DNA of 24,372 bases from a bacterium (GTDB lineage Bacteria > Chloroflexota > Dormibacteria > UBA8260 > Bog-877): contig JAJYWT010000114.1 of the NCBI GenBank assembly GCA_021791345.1, forward strand, positions 1 through 24,372. The letters are read 5' to 3'. Below, in pieces: positions 1 to 7,300 of this stretch (its first letter is position 1; every line of letters begins with the position of its first letter). A model generated the notes under the pieces. The model was not told where the DNA came from, did not search any database, and saw only the letters and a program-made list of their open reading frames with translations. Both the position numbers and the translations under genes were made by a program.

Positions 1-240
1 GAGTTGCAGATCCGCCGCGAGATGGCTCGCCGCGACCTGCCCAGCCTACCTCTGTACCCAGAGGACCGCAGCACCCTTGCTCCCAGCGCTGAGCGCATCA
101 TCCAGGTCTTCACCGGCGTAGCCCGGCACCGCCTTACCGACGCCGCCGGGAACCTGGTCCAGACCTTCCCGCCAGAGCTCACCATCCTCCAGCAACAGCT
201 CCTCGAGCTCCTCGCCGTCCCCTCAGCCTGCTACGCCTGA
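1..240 (+). CDS. IS1634-type transposase, C-terminal fragment (5' end outside window)
   Basis: The frame is open from the first base and ends in TGA at 238-240, giving about 79 residues. The segment with YPEDR, then FTGVARHRL, then a VQTFPPELTILQQQLLELL helix and a final short Ala/Tyr tail looks like the extreme C-terminus of IS1634/IS4-type DDE transposases that act on insertion-sequence ends. The DDE catalytic residues would lie upstream of the window, so whether the element is functional cannot be judged. No clear terminal inverted repeat is visible before group II intron sequence begins within 40 nt of the stop. The family call rests on recalled similarity of the C-terminal pattern; the codon choice resembles the rest of the window. 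Confidence 0.6.
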   Translation, partial: ELQIRREMARRDLPSLPLYPEDRSTLAPSAERIIQVFTGVARHRLTDAAGNLVQTFPPELTILQQQLLELLAVPSACYA

Positions 241-274
241 ACCCTAAGGTGGGGGAGCTGAAACCCCTCCCTGA

Positions 275-415
275 TGTGCGGAAAGCGGGCTGCGGAAGTA
301 CAAGAAGTTACGCAGGCACCCGGAACGGGCGCGGAGGTTTCTGGCTACCGTCGCGAGACGGGACCCAACCCTCTTCGTCCATTGGGGACACGGTGCGTGG
401 CCATTGGCTGGGTAG
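275..415 (+). pseudogene. Group II intron maturase/reverse transcriptase, C-terminal remnant
   Basis: In the frame beginning near 275 the sequence encodes KYKKLRRHPERARRFLATVA, then RRDPTLFVHW, and stops at TAG 413-415. This is the usual C-terminal end of bacterial group II intron-encoded proteins, after the maturase domain, where a KYK.LRR segment is followed by a short helix and a LF.HW end. An in-frame TGA lies at 272-274 and there is no start codon, so only about 46 codons remain and the reverse transcriptase and maturase core are missing. It sits directly 5' of intron RNA domain V, as in intact introns, which supports the call. It is not translatable as a functional protein. Confidence 0.7.
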
Positions 416-493
416 CAGGAGCCCCGTGAAGCGAGAGTTTCATCTGGGGATCTGAGAGAGCCGGGGGGTGCGACTCCCCCCGGCCACTCGACC
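416..493 (+). ncRNA. Group II intron 3' end: domains V and VI
   Basis: Bases 419-452 form a 34-nt domain V. The outer stem GAGCCCC pairs with GGGGATC, an upper stem TGAAGC/GTTTCA is closed by a GAGA (GNRA) tetraloop, and the AGC catalytic triad is at 420-422. It is followed by a domain VI-like hairpin (460-468 paired with 476-484, GCCGGGGGG/CCCCCCGGC) and the typical ACTCGACC 3' tail. The exact splice boundary, about 491-493, is inferred. Domains I-IV are absent from the window, so this is a truncated intron that cannot splice on its own. Confidence 0.8.
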
Positions 494-583
494 AAGGTTC
501 CCCAGGATTGACCGGGGCGGGTTCCAGGGTCGCCCCACGAGCGCAGGGCGTGGCCCATGGCTCGCCCGGGATGGCGGCTCACG

Positions 584-2086
584 TCAACGCCGCCGCCCGG
601 GCTTGGGGCGTTTAGGGAGCGGCCTCCGCCCCCGTGGAGGGGCAGGAGAATCCAGGTGGCACTCGAACAGTCCGAAGATGCGGCTGGGACGCGGGCCGGC
701 GAAGCTCGCGACGAGGAGGGCGTGGTCGCCGCCGCTGGACGCGAGTCGCGACCGGAATCTGGCGGTCTCCGGGGCGGCCGCGGGCATCGTGATGAGGCCG
801 TAGATCTGTTGGCGGCAGAGCAGGACCAGAACCACCTCATCGTCTCCTTCCATCGCGATGAGCCCGAGGGGCTCTTCCTCCCGCAGGCGGCGCGCCAACC
901 TGCGCCCTGAGGCGGCCCCGCAGGCGATCGCGACCACCGGCAGGCCGCCTTCAGTCATCCTCTGGGGAACAGGGGAATCCTCCTGCAGCTCCGCCTGGGC
1001 GCGCAGGCGGGGGACCTCATCCCAGGCCACCGCTCCCACATTGACGGTCGCTCCCTGGGGCAATAGGTCATTCCGCAGCACCCCGGAGTGCACATCGAGG
1101 GAGACCGGACCGGGCGCCGCGGGCACGGCCCACGGATCTCTGCCGGCCGTGTCCTCCAAGATCTTCTCGGCCGGGGCCAGCCTGAAGCTGCCGAACCTGT
1201 CATCGGGAAGGCGCACTCGGCCCTTGAGTGACCCCATGAGGCGGGAGCGATGATCGGCTCTGTCGAAGGCTTGGACCGCCGCCATCGCCAAGAGCAGGTG
1301 GTCCGCCTGCTCCTGGCTGGGCTCCCCCCCGCCAGACTCGTGGGCGGTGAAGAAGAACGGGATGCGGTCTGTCTTTGGGGGCCAGCCGAACCGGTGCGCC
1401 CGGCGGGTGAGAACCGCAGAGTCGGGGCTCGCCATCAGGGTCATTCCCAGGGAGCCCGCGGGCAGAGTCGATGTGCCCGCGAGCTGCGAGATCGGGGGGG
1501 AACCGTCGGGCACCAGCCAGAGCCCGAACTCGACCTGGGCCTGCCCGAGCACCACTCCGCGATACCTGACCCGCCGCTTCCCTATCGCCAGCTCCATCGG
1601 AAGAGCGATGGTGTCCGGGATCCGTACCCACGGCTTGACCTCGCAGTAGTCGACGGCCGCCTCCATCAGCGCGCGCCAGGTCTGCGCGGATGGCGGCTCG
1701 TGGCTGGCACGGTATCCGCTGAGGTCAGCCAGCATGGTGTCCAGGATCTCCTCGGCTTCCGCCGGGAGGTCGGCGGCCACCACCAGGCATCCCAATCCCA
1801 GTTCGTCGACGACCGACTCCACCTGAGCGGCCCCACCGGGTTGGCACACGATCGTGGCGGGGGGCTCCGACTGGGAGACCGCGTCCCGCAGGCCTGAGAA
1901 GATCACTGTCCGGGCATCGGGACCGACCCCGCTGCCAAGGATGAGACCGCTGTCGGCATCCAGTACCATCCCCACGAAGACCCGCTTGTGGCCCTGCACC
2001 GTGACCGACCCCTTGGCATCCTGCCACAGAACTATCCAGCTCCGGCCGCGGTGCGTGGCGGCACGTCCAGACCTCTGGTCGGTCAT
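584..2086 (-). CDS. DUF6930/DUF7309-like protein of unknown function
   Basis: A 500-residue protein. ATG 2084-2086 is chosen because AGGAGGAG lies 6 nt upstream on the minus strand (2093-2100); a GTG directly before it (2087-2089) is the alternative. The N-terminal ~200 residues match my memory of the DUF7309/DUF6930 pair often found near pRiA4b ORF-3-like proteins: VFVGMVLDADSGLILG strand, then a partner-like segment ELGLGCLVVAADLPA, then YCEVKPWVRIPD and a VRYRGVVLGQAQVEFGLWLV strand. The C-terminal half (QEQADHLLLAMAAVQAF onward) is less familiar and ends in a Pro/Arg-rich tail. No signal peptide or membrane helix is seen, so it is probably cytoplasmic. It is divergent from the epimerase gene and converges on the intron fragment. 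The biochemical role is unknown. Confidence 0.6.
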   Translation of the reverse strand: MTDQRSGRAATHRGRSWIVLWQDAKGSVTVQGHKRVFVGMVLDADSGLILGSGVGPDARTVIFSGLRDAVSQSEPPATIVCQPGGAAQVESVVDELGLGCLVVAADLPAEAEEILDTMLADLSGYRASHEPPSAQTWRALMEAAVDYCEVKPWVRIPDTIALPMELAIGKRRVRYRGVVLGQAQVEFGLWLVPDGSPPISQLAGTSTLPAGSLGMTLMASPDSAVLTRRAHRFGWPPKTDRIPFFFTAHESGGGEPSQEQADHLLLAMAAVQAFDRADHRSRLMGSLKGRVRLPDDRFGSFRLAPAEKILEDTAGRDPWAVPAAPGPVSLDVHSGVLRNDLLPQGATVNVGAVAWDEVPRLRAQAELQEDSPVPQRMTEGGLPVVAIACGAASGRRLARRLREEEPLGLIAMEGDDEVVLVLLCRQQIYGLITMPAAAPETARFRSRLASSGGDHALLVASFAGPRPSRIFGLFECHLDSPAPPRGRRPLPKRPKPGRRR

Positions 2087-2312
2087 CACAGTCTCCTCCT
2101 GGGCACGCCAGCCAGCCGCTGGCCGGAATCGACGAATCTCAGTTCCGAGGGCCGGCCAGTGGCGGGGAGCGCACCGCTGAGTCGCGCCCAGCCCAGCCTA
2201 ACCGAATTCGAAGGACGCATTTGGGGCAAGCACACCGCGTGGGTGGCCCGTCTCGCCCTCACATATATATAGGTGTGGGATGGAGGCTCGGGCCCGCACG
2301 GGCCGGTGCCGC

Positions 2313-2318
2313 TACACT
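2313..2318 (+). promoter_or_regulatory. -10 box of a leaderless promoter
   Basis: TACACT lies exactly 6 nt before GTG 2325. In high-GC bacteria a TANNNT box at this distance places the transcription start on or beside the start codon. No convincing -35 is seen. A TATATATA stretch at about 2263-2270 is a possible alternative promoter if an upstream in-frame ATG (2280) were used. Confidence 0.5.
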
Positions 2319-2324
2319 CGGCCG

Positions 2325-3335
2325 GTGCGGATGCTCGTGATTGGCGGCACTCAGTTCGTCGGCCGCCACATCGTCGAGGCTGCGATGGAGGCGGGTGACG
2401 AAGTGACCCTGTTCCACCGTGGGCGCACCAACCCGGGTCTCTTTCCTCAGGCTGAGCATCGGCTGGGCGATCGCGACCATGACCTGGCTGCGCTGGAGGT
2501 TGGCGAGTGGGACGCCACCGTTGACTGCTCGGCGTACTTCCCGCGGCAGGTCGCGAGGCTGGCGTCGGCCCTGGGAGGCCGGGGCGGCACCTACCTGCAG
2601 ATATCCTCGGTGTCCGCCTACTCTGACGACGTGACCTACGGCTATGGTGAGGATGCCCCGCTGCGCGAGCTGGCCGACCCGGGTACCCAGGACTTGACCG
2701 ACGAGACCTACGGGGGGCTCAAGGCGCTGTGTGAGCTGGCGGCCCATCGGGAGTTCGGCGGCGGCGCCAATGGGGTGGAGGGCCGCGGCAGTGCCCCGGT
2801 ATGTGTGGTCCGTCCCACCTACGTGGTGGGGCCGTGGGATCACACCGGACGGTTCACGTGGTGGGTGGAGCGGGTGGCCCGTGGTGGCCGGATCCTGGCT
2901 CCAGGACCAGCCGGCAGTCCGTTGCAGGTCATCGATGCGCGCGATCTCGCCCGGTTCGTGGTGCTATTGAGCCATCGCGGCGCGGGTGGCAGCTTCCACA
3001 CCTGCTGGCCGGCCCCGCCGTTCTCCTTCGGCGACTTCCTTGCGCTCCTGCTGGAGGTGGTGGGTCCGCCCGACTGTGAGCTGGTGTGGATGGAGCCAGC
3101 TGCCCTCATCGCCGCCGGGTTGACCTCCAGGGAGCTGCCCCTCTGGGGCGGGGATGGCTCCGGACTCAATGTCGGGGCCGCCGACCCCAGCCGTGCGCTC
3201 GGGGCCGGCCTAACGCCGCGGGCGCTGGCCGAGACCGTGGTCCAGACCCACCAGCATGAACTGGCTAATCCAAGGTCGCTCCCCGTCGGACTGGAGCCGG
3301 GCCGCGAGCGGGAGTTGCTCGCCCAGTTCGCGTGA
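2325..3335 (+). CDS. NAD-dependent epimerase/dehydratase family protein (SDR)
   Basis: A 336-residue extended short-chain dehydrogenase-like protein. The N-terminal strand and glycine motif MLVIGGTQFVGRHIV is a Rossmann GGxxFxG dinucleotide site. It is followed by an FHRGRTNPGLFP cofactor-discriminating loop, a DRDHDLAAL segment, SSVSAYSD, and an ETYGGLKALCE segment in which Y and K take the place of the SDR YxxxK pair. Then come VVRPTYVVGPWD and a WWVERVARGGRILAPGP substrate region, all typical of the reductase/epimerase group often annotated in actinobacteria. GTG 2325 is preferred over ATG 2280 because homologous proteins begin with a charged residue and LVIGG and because of the -10 box 6 nt upstream. 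Substrate unknown. It stands alone and is divergent from the DUF6930-like gene. Confidence 0.8.
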   Translation: MRMLVIGGTQFVGRHIVEAAMEAGDEVTLFHRGRTNPGLFPQAEHRLGDRDHDLAALEVGEWDATVDCSAYFPRQVARLASALGGRGGTYLQISSVSAYSDDVTYGYGEDAPLRELADPGTQDLTDETYGGLKALCELAAHREFGGGANGVEGRGSAPVCVVRPTYVVGPWDHTGRFTWWVERVARGGRILAPGPAGSPLQVIDARDLARFVVLLSHRGAGGSFHTCWPAPPFSFGDFLALLLEVVGPPDCELVWMEPAALIAAGLTSRELPLWGGDGSGLNVGAADPSRALGAGLTPRALAETVVQTHQHELANPRSLPVGLEPGRERELLAQFA

Positions 3336-3849
3336 GGATCTGTCGGCGGAGATCTGCGGGTGCGCGATGCCGACAACGTCGGCCAGCCCCGTGGGCGCCG
3401 GCTGCCCCTTTGGATGGCGCGACCGGGGAGCGCGGAGCCATCGCGCGGCCTACCGCCTCCACTGACACGAGCAGGGGGATGAGGTCGGTGTCAACCGCTC
3501 GGGCGGTCGTCGATGCCCGGCGGCTCCCCACGCGTGGCGGGAACCGGCAAGGGGCCGGGGCACCCTTGTGCAGTCCTTCAGCGGCGCCATATATTGAGCT
3601 TCGTTGTCGGTCTGCTGGGGACGTTGCCGAGCTTCCTCGCGCATCTGGTCGGAGTTCCTCTCTGAGGGGGTTTGTCGACGTTGAAGACTGCGATTCCCGG
3701 GCCGTCGGCCCGTGCGTGGCGTCGATGATCTCTGTGACGGCCACCGATTCCCGATCCGAACATGGGCAGCGTCCAGCGATGAGCGCATGGGAGGCTCCGG
3801 AGGCTGGTACCCCGCCGCTCCGCCGTTCGGAGAGCGGGGTACGGTCGTG
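3336..3849 (+). other. Gene-free interval upstream of the MFS gene
   Basis: No ORF in either strand carries a recognisable protein. A short perfect hairpin GCCGAC-aac-GTCGGC at 3369-3383 follows the epimerase stop and could weakly terminate it; it has no T-tract. Long shadow ORFs exist on both strands because of the high GC. Nothing else supportable is seen. Confidence 0.4.
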
Positions 3850-5229
3850 ATGAGCGGGGGATCGGGGCCGAGCGACCGGAGGCCGGGGCGGGCCTGGCCC
3901 GGGATGTATGTCGCCTTCGAGGTTGGGGCGTTCCGCCAGCTCTGGCTGGCGGTCCTGAGCGGCAATTCCGGCCGCTTTGCGGTGCTCCTGGTGGCGGGCT
4001 GGGAGGCGTACCGCCTGGGCGATCACTCGTCCCTGTGGCCGAGCCTGGTGAGCATGCTGCTGCTGGTCCCCTCGATGTTCTTCGGCCTGCTCGCCGGGGG
4101 GGTGGCGGACCGGCGCAACCGGGCCCGCATGGCGGCCACCGGTCAGTTCATCAACGCGCTCGCCTGCGCTCTGGGGGCGGTCCTGGTGCTGTCGGGGCAG
4201 TTGGGTCTGGGGTCTCTGCTCGGACTCACGGCGCTGATCGGTATCGGCAACTCGGTGCAGGGCCCCGCCTGGCAGGCGATGATCCCCGGCCTGGTGGGGC
4301 CGCGGAGGCTCCTCAACGCCAGCATGGCAACCCGGATCGCCCAGCAGGGGGCGGAGCTGACTGGCCCCGCGCTGGCGACGGTGGCGCTGGCGGCGGTGGG
4401 TGCGGCCGCGGCGTTCGGGGTATGCGCCGGCTTCTACTTGGTGGCGCTGGGGCTGGTGTGGCGGCTGCGCCACCAGGTCCAGGCCCCGGCTGGCGGCGCA
4501 ACATCACAGGGCATCCTCGGGCCCATCCGGGAAGGGGTTTCCTACGTGCGCCACCAACAGCCGCTGGGAACCCTGCTGCTCTGGGTGGGCCTGCATTGCA
4601 GCCTCACCATGGCGAGCGTGGGGATATTGCCGGCGGTGGCCACCGCCAACCTGCACGGTGACGCGACCGCCTACGGGGTGCTGCTGACCAGCTTCGGGCT
4701 GGGTTCCGTGTTCGGTCCCCTCCTGCTGATGTGGCTCGGGGGACGGGTCGCCACCGTGCCCACCCTGGTCGGGTCGGGCGTCCTGAGTGGGCTGCCACTG
4801 ATATCTCTGGGCCTGATCCCGGTCCTCTGGGTGGCGATCCTGTCGGCGGCGCTGGCGGGTGGCGCCCAGGCGGTCTTCATGGCTGCGATCTACTCCGCCA
4901 ATCAGGGTCGTACCGTGGACCCTCTTCGGGGCCGCGTCGCCAGTGTCCAGCTGTCGCTGACGACCGGGGCCATGGGGCTGGCGAGTGTCGGGTGGGGGGC
5001 GCTGGTCGCCCTGGTCGCCCCGGGGGTGGTGTTGGCGGTGCCCGGAGCGCTGTTCGTGGTGGCCTGCGTTCCCTTCGCCCTGCGGTCCGGGCGAATCAGG
5101 TCAGCGCTGACGCGCCCGGGAATCGAACCACCATCGCACGGCGGCCATCGGGGGTCCGCCAGTCCGGCCGCCGGCGCACTCCTGATTGGCGGGGCTTCCG
5201 GCCCTCCGGCGGCTGGGAAGAGAGGCTGA
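3850..5229 (+). CDS. Major facilitator superfamily exporter (MFS_3 / EntS-like)
   Basis: A 459-residue integral membrane protein with about twelve hydrophobic segments. The loop after the second segment carries the MFS motif A variant GGVADRRNRARM (about residues 84-95), and a related segment GRVATVPTLVG follows mid-protein. An N-terminal GAFRQLWLAVLSG and the general layout resemble the MFS_3 group of proton-driven exporters for siderophores or drugs; the substrate is not predictable. ATG 3850 is chosen because GGAGAG lies about 15 nt upstream and the ORF further upstream lacks hydrophobic or conserved character; GTG 3847 is adjacent. The last ~40 residues are Gly/Pro/Ser-rich and probably a disordered cytoplasmic tail. 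A one-helix membrane protein gene follows 4 nt downstream. Confidence 0.85.
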   Translation: MSGGSGPSDRRPGRAWPGMYVAFEVGAFRQLWLAVLSGNSGRFAVLLVAGWEAYRLGDHSSLWPSLVSMLLLVPSMFFGLLAGGVADRRNRARMAATGQFINALACALGAVLVLSGQLGLGSLLGLTALIGIGNSVQGPAWQAMIPGLVGPRRLLNASMATRIAQQGAELTGPALATVALAAVGAAAAFGVCAGFYLVALGLVWRLRHQVQAPAGGATSQGILGPIREGVSYVRHQQPLGTLLLWVGLHCSLTMASVGILPAVATANLHGDATAYGVLLTSFGLGSVFGPLLLMWLGGRVATVPTLVGSGVLSGLPLISLGLIPVLWVAILSAALAGGAQAVFMAAIYSANQGRTVDPLRGRVASVQLSLTTGAMGLASVGWGALVALVAPGVVLAVPGALFVVACVPFALRSGRIRSALTRPGIEPPSHGGHRGSASPAAGALLIGGASGPPAAGKRG

Positions 5230-5233
5230 GCCC

Positions 5234-5386
5234 ATGCCCATGCCCATGCCGGGAATGCCCTCGACGCCCTATCTCCTCGCGGGCGCCGTGGTGGCGCTGG
5301 TGCTGGTCGGTCTGGTCCTTGTCCGCGCGGCGGTCTGGTGGGTCAGGGGCCGGGTCACCACCAGAGGGGGAGGCCGACCTGAGTGA
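5234..5386 (+). CDS. Small single-helix membrane protein (50 aa)
   Basis: ATG 5234 opens a 50-codon frame whose product is a Met/Pro-rich N-terminus (MPMPMPGMPSTPY), one clear hydrophobic helix (YLLAGAVVALVLVGLVLVRA, about residues 13-32), and a basic tail with WWVRGR. It begins 4 nt after the MFS stop and is preceded by the purine-rich ribosome-binding stretch GGGAAGAGAGG at about 5217-5227, so it is probably co-translated with the exporter. The start lies in a CCCATG tandem hexamer, giving three in-frame ATGs (5234, 5240, 5246). No family is recognised. It may be a small partner of the transporter, but that is inference from position only. Confidence 0.5.
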   Translation: MPMPMPGMPSTPYLLAGAVVALVLVGLVLVRAAVWWVRGRVTTRGGGRPE

Positions 5387-5526
5387 CCCAATGGCGATTC
5401 GCCCGGGGCCGGGCCCGTGGGGCGTGGTGCGGGGGGACGCCGCGGTCCCCAGAACCGCTAACCTTGCTCTCGATGGGGAAGTAGGGGGCAGGAGCGCGGG
5501 GGCGGTGTGTACGCTTTGAGACGCTG

Positions 5527-6699
5527 TTGACCACAGGCAGGGATCTGGAGCGCTACTCCAGATCCGATCTTGAGCGACGGAGCGGGGTCAAGTGGCATCG
5601 GGAGGGCTCGGCAGCCCTGGCGGGGTGGGTTGCCGACATGGACTTTCCCATCGCCGAGGCGGTGAGGGCCGCTATGACGGAGCTCATCGACCGGGACGAC
5701 CTCGGATATCCTGACCCGGAGCTGGAGTTCGCGGTGCGCCGGGCATTCGCCGACCGGGCCGCCCACCGGCACGAGGTGCCCCTCGACCCGGAGCTGGTTC
5801 TGGTCGTGTCCGATGTGGTTCAGGCGATCTACCTATCCCTGCTCGCCTTCAGTGAGGAGGGGGACGGGATCGCCTTTCTCACTCCCGCCTACCCGCCCTT
5901 CTTCAGCGCCGTCCAGGAGACCGGGCGGGTTGCCGTCACTTGTGAGCTCTCCGCTCAGCCGTCCCGCTTCGAGATCGACCTAGACCGGCTCCGCGAGCAG
6001 GTCCGGTCGGCCAGGCCCTGCATCCTTTTGCTCTGCAATCCGCACAATCCCACCGGCCGCAACTTTGACCGCGTGGAGCTGGAGGGGATCCGGGAGATCG
6101 CCGAGGAGTTCGATCTCCTGGTGGTGAGTGATGAGATTCACGCCGACCTCACCCTTGCGGGCTCGACCCATCTCTCCTTCGCCGCCCTTGGCCCGGCGGC
6201 CATGGCGCGCTCGATCATCCTCTCGTCGGCCAGCAAGGCCTTCAATTTGGCCGGCCTCCGCTGTGCAGTCGTCGGCTTTGGGTCGGAGCAGCTCAGAGAT
6301 CGGTTTTCCCGCTTCCCTGCCCATGCCCGGGGCAGCGTGTCAGTGCTCGGCATGGTCGCCGCCCTGGCCGCCTGGCAACACGGGCAAGCCTGGCTGGAGG
6401 AGGTGCTGAGCCTGCTCGCCGCCAATCGCGATCTGTTGGCGGGGGAAGCCCACGAACACCTGGGGCGGACATCCCTGCGGGTGCCGGAGGCCACCTACCT
6501 GGCCTGGCTGGATCTGCGCTCGTGCGATCTCCCCACCGAACCGGCCATCTGGCTGCGGGAGCACGCGCGGGTGGCTCTGTCCCCGGGGCTGGACTTCGGC
6601 CCCGCAGGGTCGGGACACGTGCGCCTCAACTTTGCGACTCCGCGCCCCGTCCTGAGGGAGCTGGTCGACAGAATCTGGTCCGCCCTCGAAGGCGCCTGA
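5527..6699 (+). CDS. PLP-dependent aminotransferase, MalY/PatB (cystathionine beta-lyase) type
   Basis: A 390-residue fold-type I PLP enzyme. Motifs in order: KWHREG near the N-terminus, WVADMDFPIAEAV (the hallmark of the MalY/PatB branch), YPDPELEFAVRRAF, NPHNPTGRNF (PLP/carboxylate region), VSDEIHADL (pyridine-N aspartate), SSASKAFNLAGLRCAV with the Schiff-base Lys237, and the C-terminal VRLNFATPR arginine that binds the substrate carboxylate. Members of this branch cleave C-S bonds of cystathionine/cysteine or act as aminotransferases; the cytoplasmic role is probably sulfur amino-acid metabolism. The start is TTG 5527, giving a length typical of the family. A TACGCT sequence at 5510-5515 is a possible -10, at 11 nt a little far for leaderless expression. 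No operon partner is evident. Confidence 0.85.
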   Translation: MTTGRDLERYSRSDLERRSGVKWHREGSAALAGWVADMDFPIAEAVRAAMTELIDRDDLGYPDPELEFAVRRAFADRAAHRHEVPLDPELVLVVSDVVQAIYLSLLAFSEEGDGIAFLTPAYPPFFSAVQETGRVAVTCELSAQPSRFEIDLDRLREQVRSARPCILLLCNPHNPTGRNFDRVELEGIREIAEEFDLLVVSDEIHADLTLAGSTHLSFAALGPAAMARSIILSSASKAFNLAGLRCAVVGFGSEQLRDRFSRFPAHARGSVSVLGMVAALAAWQHGQAWLEEVLSLLAANRDLLAGEAHEHLGRTSLRVPEATYLAWLDLRSCDLPTEPAIWLREHARVALSPGLDFGPAGSGHVRLNFATPRPVLRELVDRIWSALEGA

Positions 6700-6921
6700 A
6701 GCTCAGTCGCGCCCGGCTGGTGCGCCTCGGCGTCGCTTCGATGAGGCTGCACGGTCGATCGGAGGAAGATGCCAGCACCTTCCCCCACTGGGGACCATTC
6801 TCGATCCTGCCCCGCCCACGGGAAGGCGCTTACTTTTGTTGGCCCCCCGTGCTCGCTCTGAGCCGGCCACTGGCAGCCGGCCCTCGGGCCGGCGCCGCAT
6901 GGGACCTGTGCCCGCGGGGCG

Positions 6922-6948
6922 TTGTCGCCCCCTTCTCCTTGCTACGAT
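6922..6948 (+). promoter_or_regulatory. Candidate sigma-70-like promoter for the 6987 gene
   Basis: TTGTCG at 6922-6927 and TACGAT at 6943-6948 with a 15-nt spacer, 38 nt before GTG 6987. The spacer is shorter than ideal. The gene it would serve has a strong Shine-Dalgarno AAGGAGA at 6976-6982, so a leadered transcript is expected here. Confidence 0.4.
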
Positions 6949-6986
6949 CACCTGGCACAGCCCGGTTCAGTGATGAAGGAGACAGC

Positions 6987-7241
6987 GTGAAGTCCAAGCT
7001 GCACATCCGGTTTTGGGTGGAGTCGGCCGCCGCCCTGGTGACGCTCTTTTTGGCGGTGATAACTCTCGTCTGGCAGAACTGGATCGAGCTCGTCTTCCGG
7101 GTCGACCCCGACCACGGCAACGGCTCGTTCGAGCGGTGGGTGGTGGTGGTGGCCGCCGCGCTGTGCGTCGCCAGCGTGTTGCTGGCAGGCCGGGAGTGGA
7201 GGATCGCCCGGCCCCGGGTGGCCGCTCGCTCCGGGGCCTGA
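6987..7241 (+). CDS. Small two-helix membrane protein, conserved hypothetical
   Basis: An 84-residue protein starting at GTG 6987, chosen because AAGGAGA ends 4 nt upstream and the sequence before it has no conserved character. It has two hydrophobic segments (about residues 12-31, AAALVTLFLAVITLVWQNWI, and about 52-67, VVVVAAALCVASVLLA) separated by a polar loop with VFRVDPDHGNGSFER. It ends in a basic tail. The VxxDPDHGNGS loop between two helices is a pattern I associate with a small actinobacterial family of unknown function, often carried in annotations as hypothetical or mislabelled permease. It ends just before a strong palindromic terminator shared with the convergent Asp-box gene. 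Confidence 0.65.
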   Translation: MKSKLHIRFWVESAAALVTLFLAVITLVWQNWIELVFRVDPDHGNGSFERWVVVVAAALCVASVLLAGREWRIARPRVAARSGA

Positions 7242-7250
7242 CCACCTGAG

Positions 7251-7300
7251 GGCCGAGGCCCAGCTGCGAGGGGGCACCGCCCCCGGCAGCTAGGCCTCGG
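7251..7300. terminator. Bidirectional terminator hairpin between convergent genes
   Basis: A long interrupted palindrome: CCGAGGCC at 7253-7260 pairs with GGCCTCGG at 7293-7300, AGCTGC with GCAGCT inside it, and GGGGGC with GCCCCC around an ACC loop at the centre. The right arm contains the stop codon of the minus-strand gene (7290-7292). There is no clear T-tract on either side. Confidence 0.6.

Noticed and set aside
3265..4473. 402-residue open frame on the minus strand
   Set aside because: It overlaps the MFS gene antisense and its composition (His/Arg/Gln/Pro-rich) is that of a high-GC shadow frame without motifs.
5105..5140. GGTTCGATTCCCGGGCGCG on the minus strand, resembling a tRNA T-arm and acceptor end
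   Set aside because: The supposed T-stem has only two pairs and no D- or anticodon arm follows; the bases lie within the C-terminal coding region of the MFS gene.
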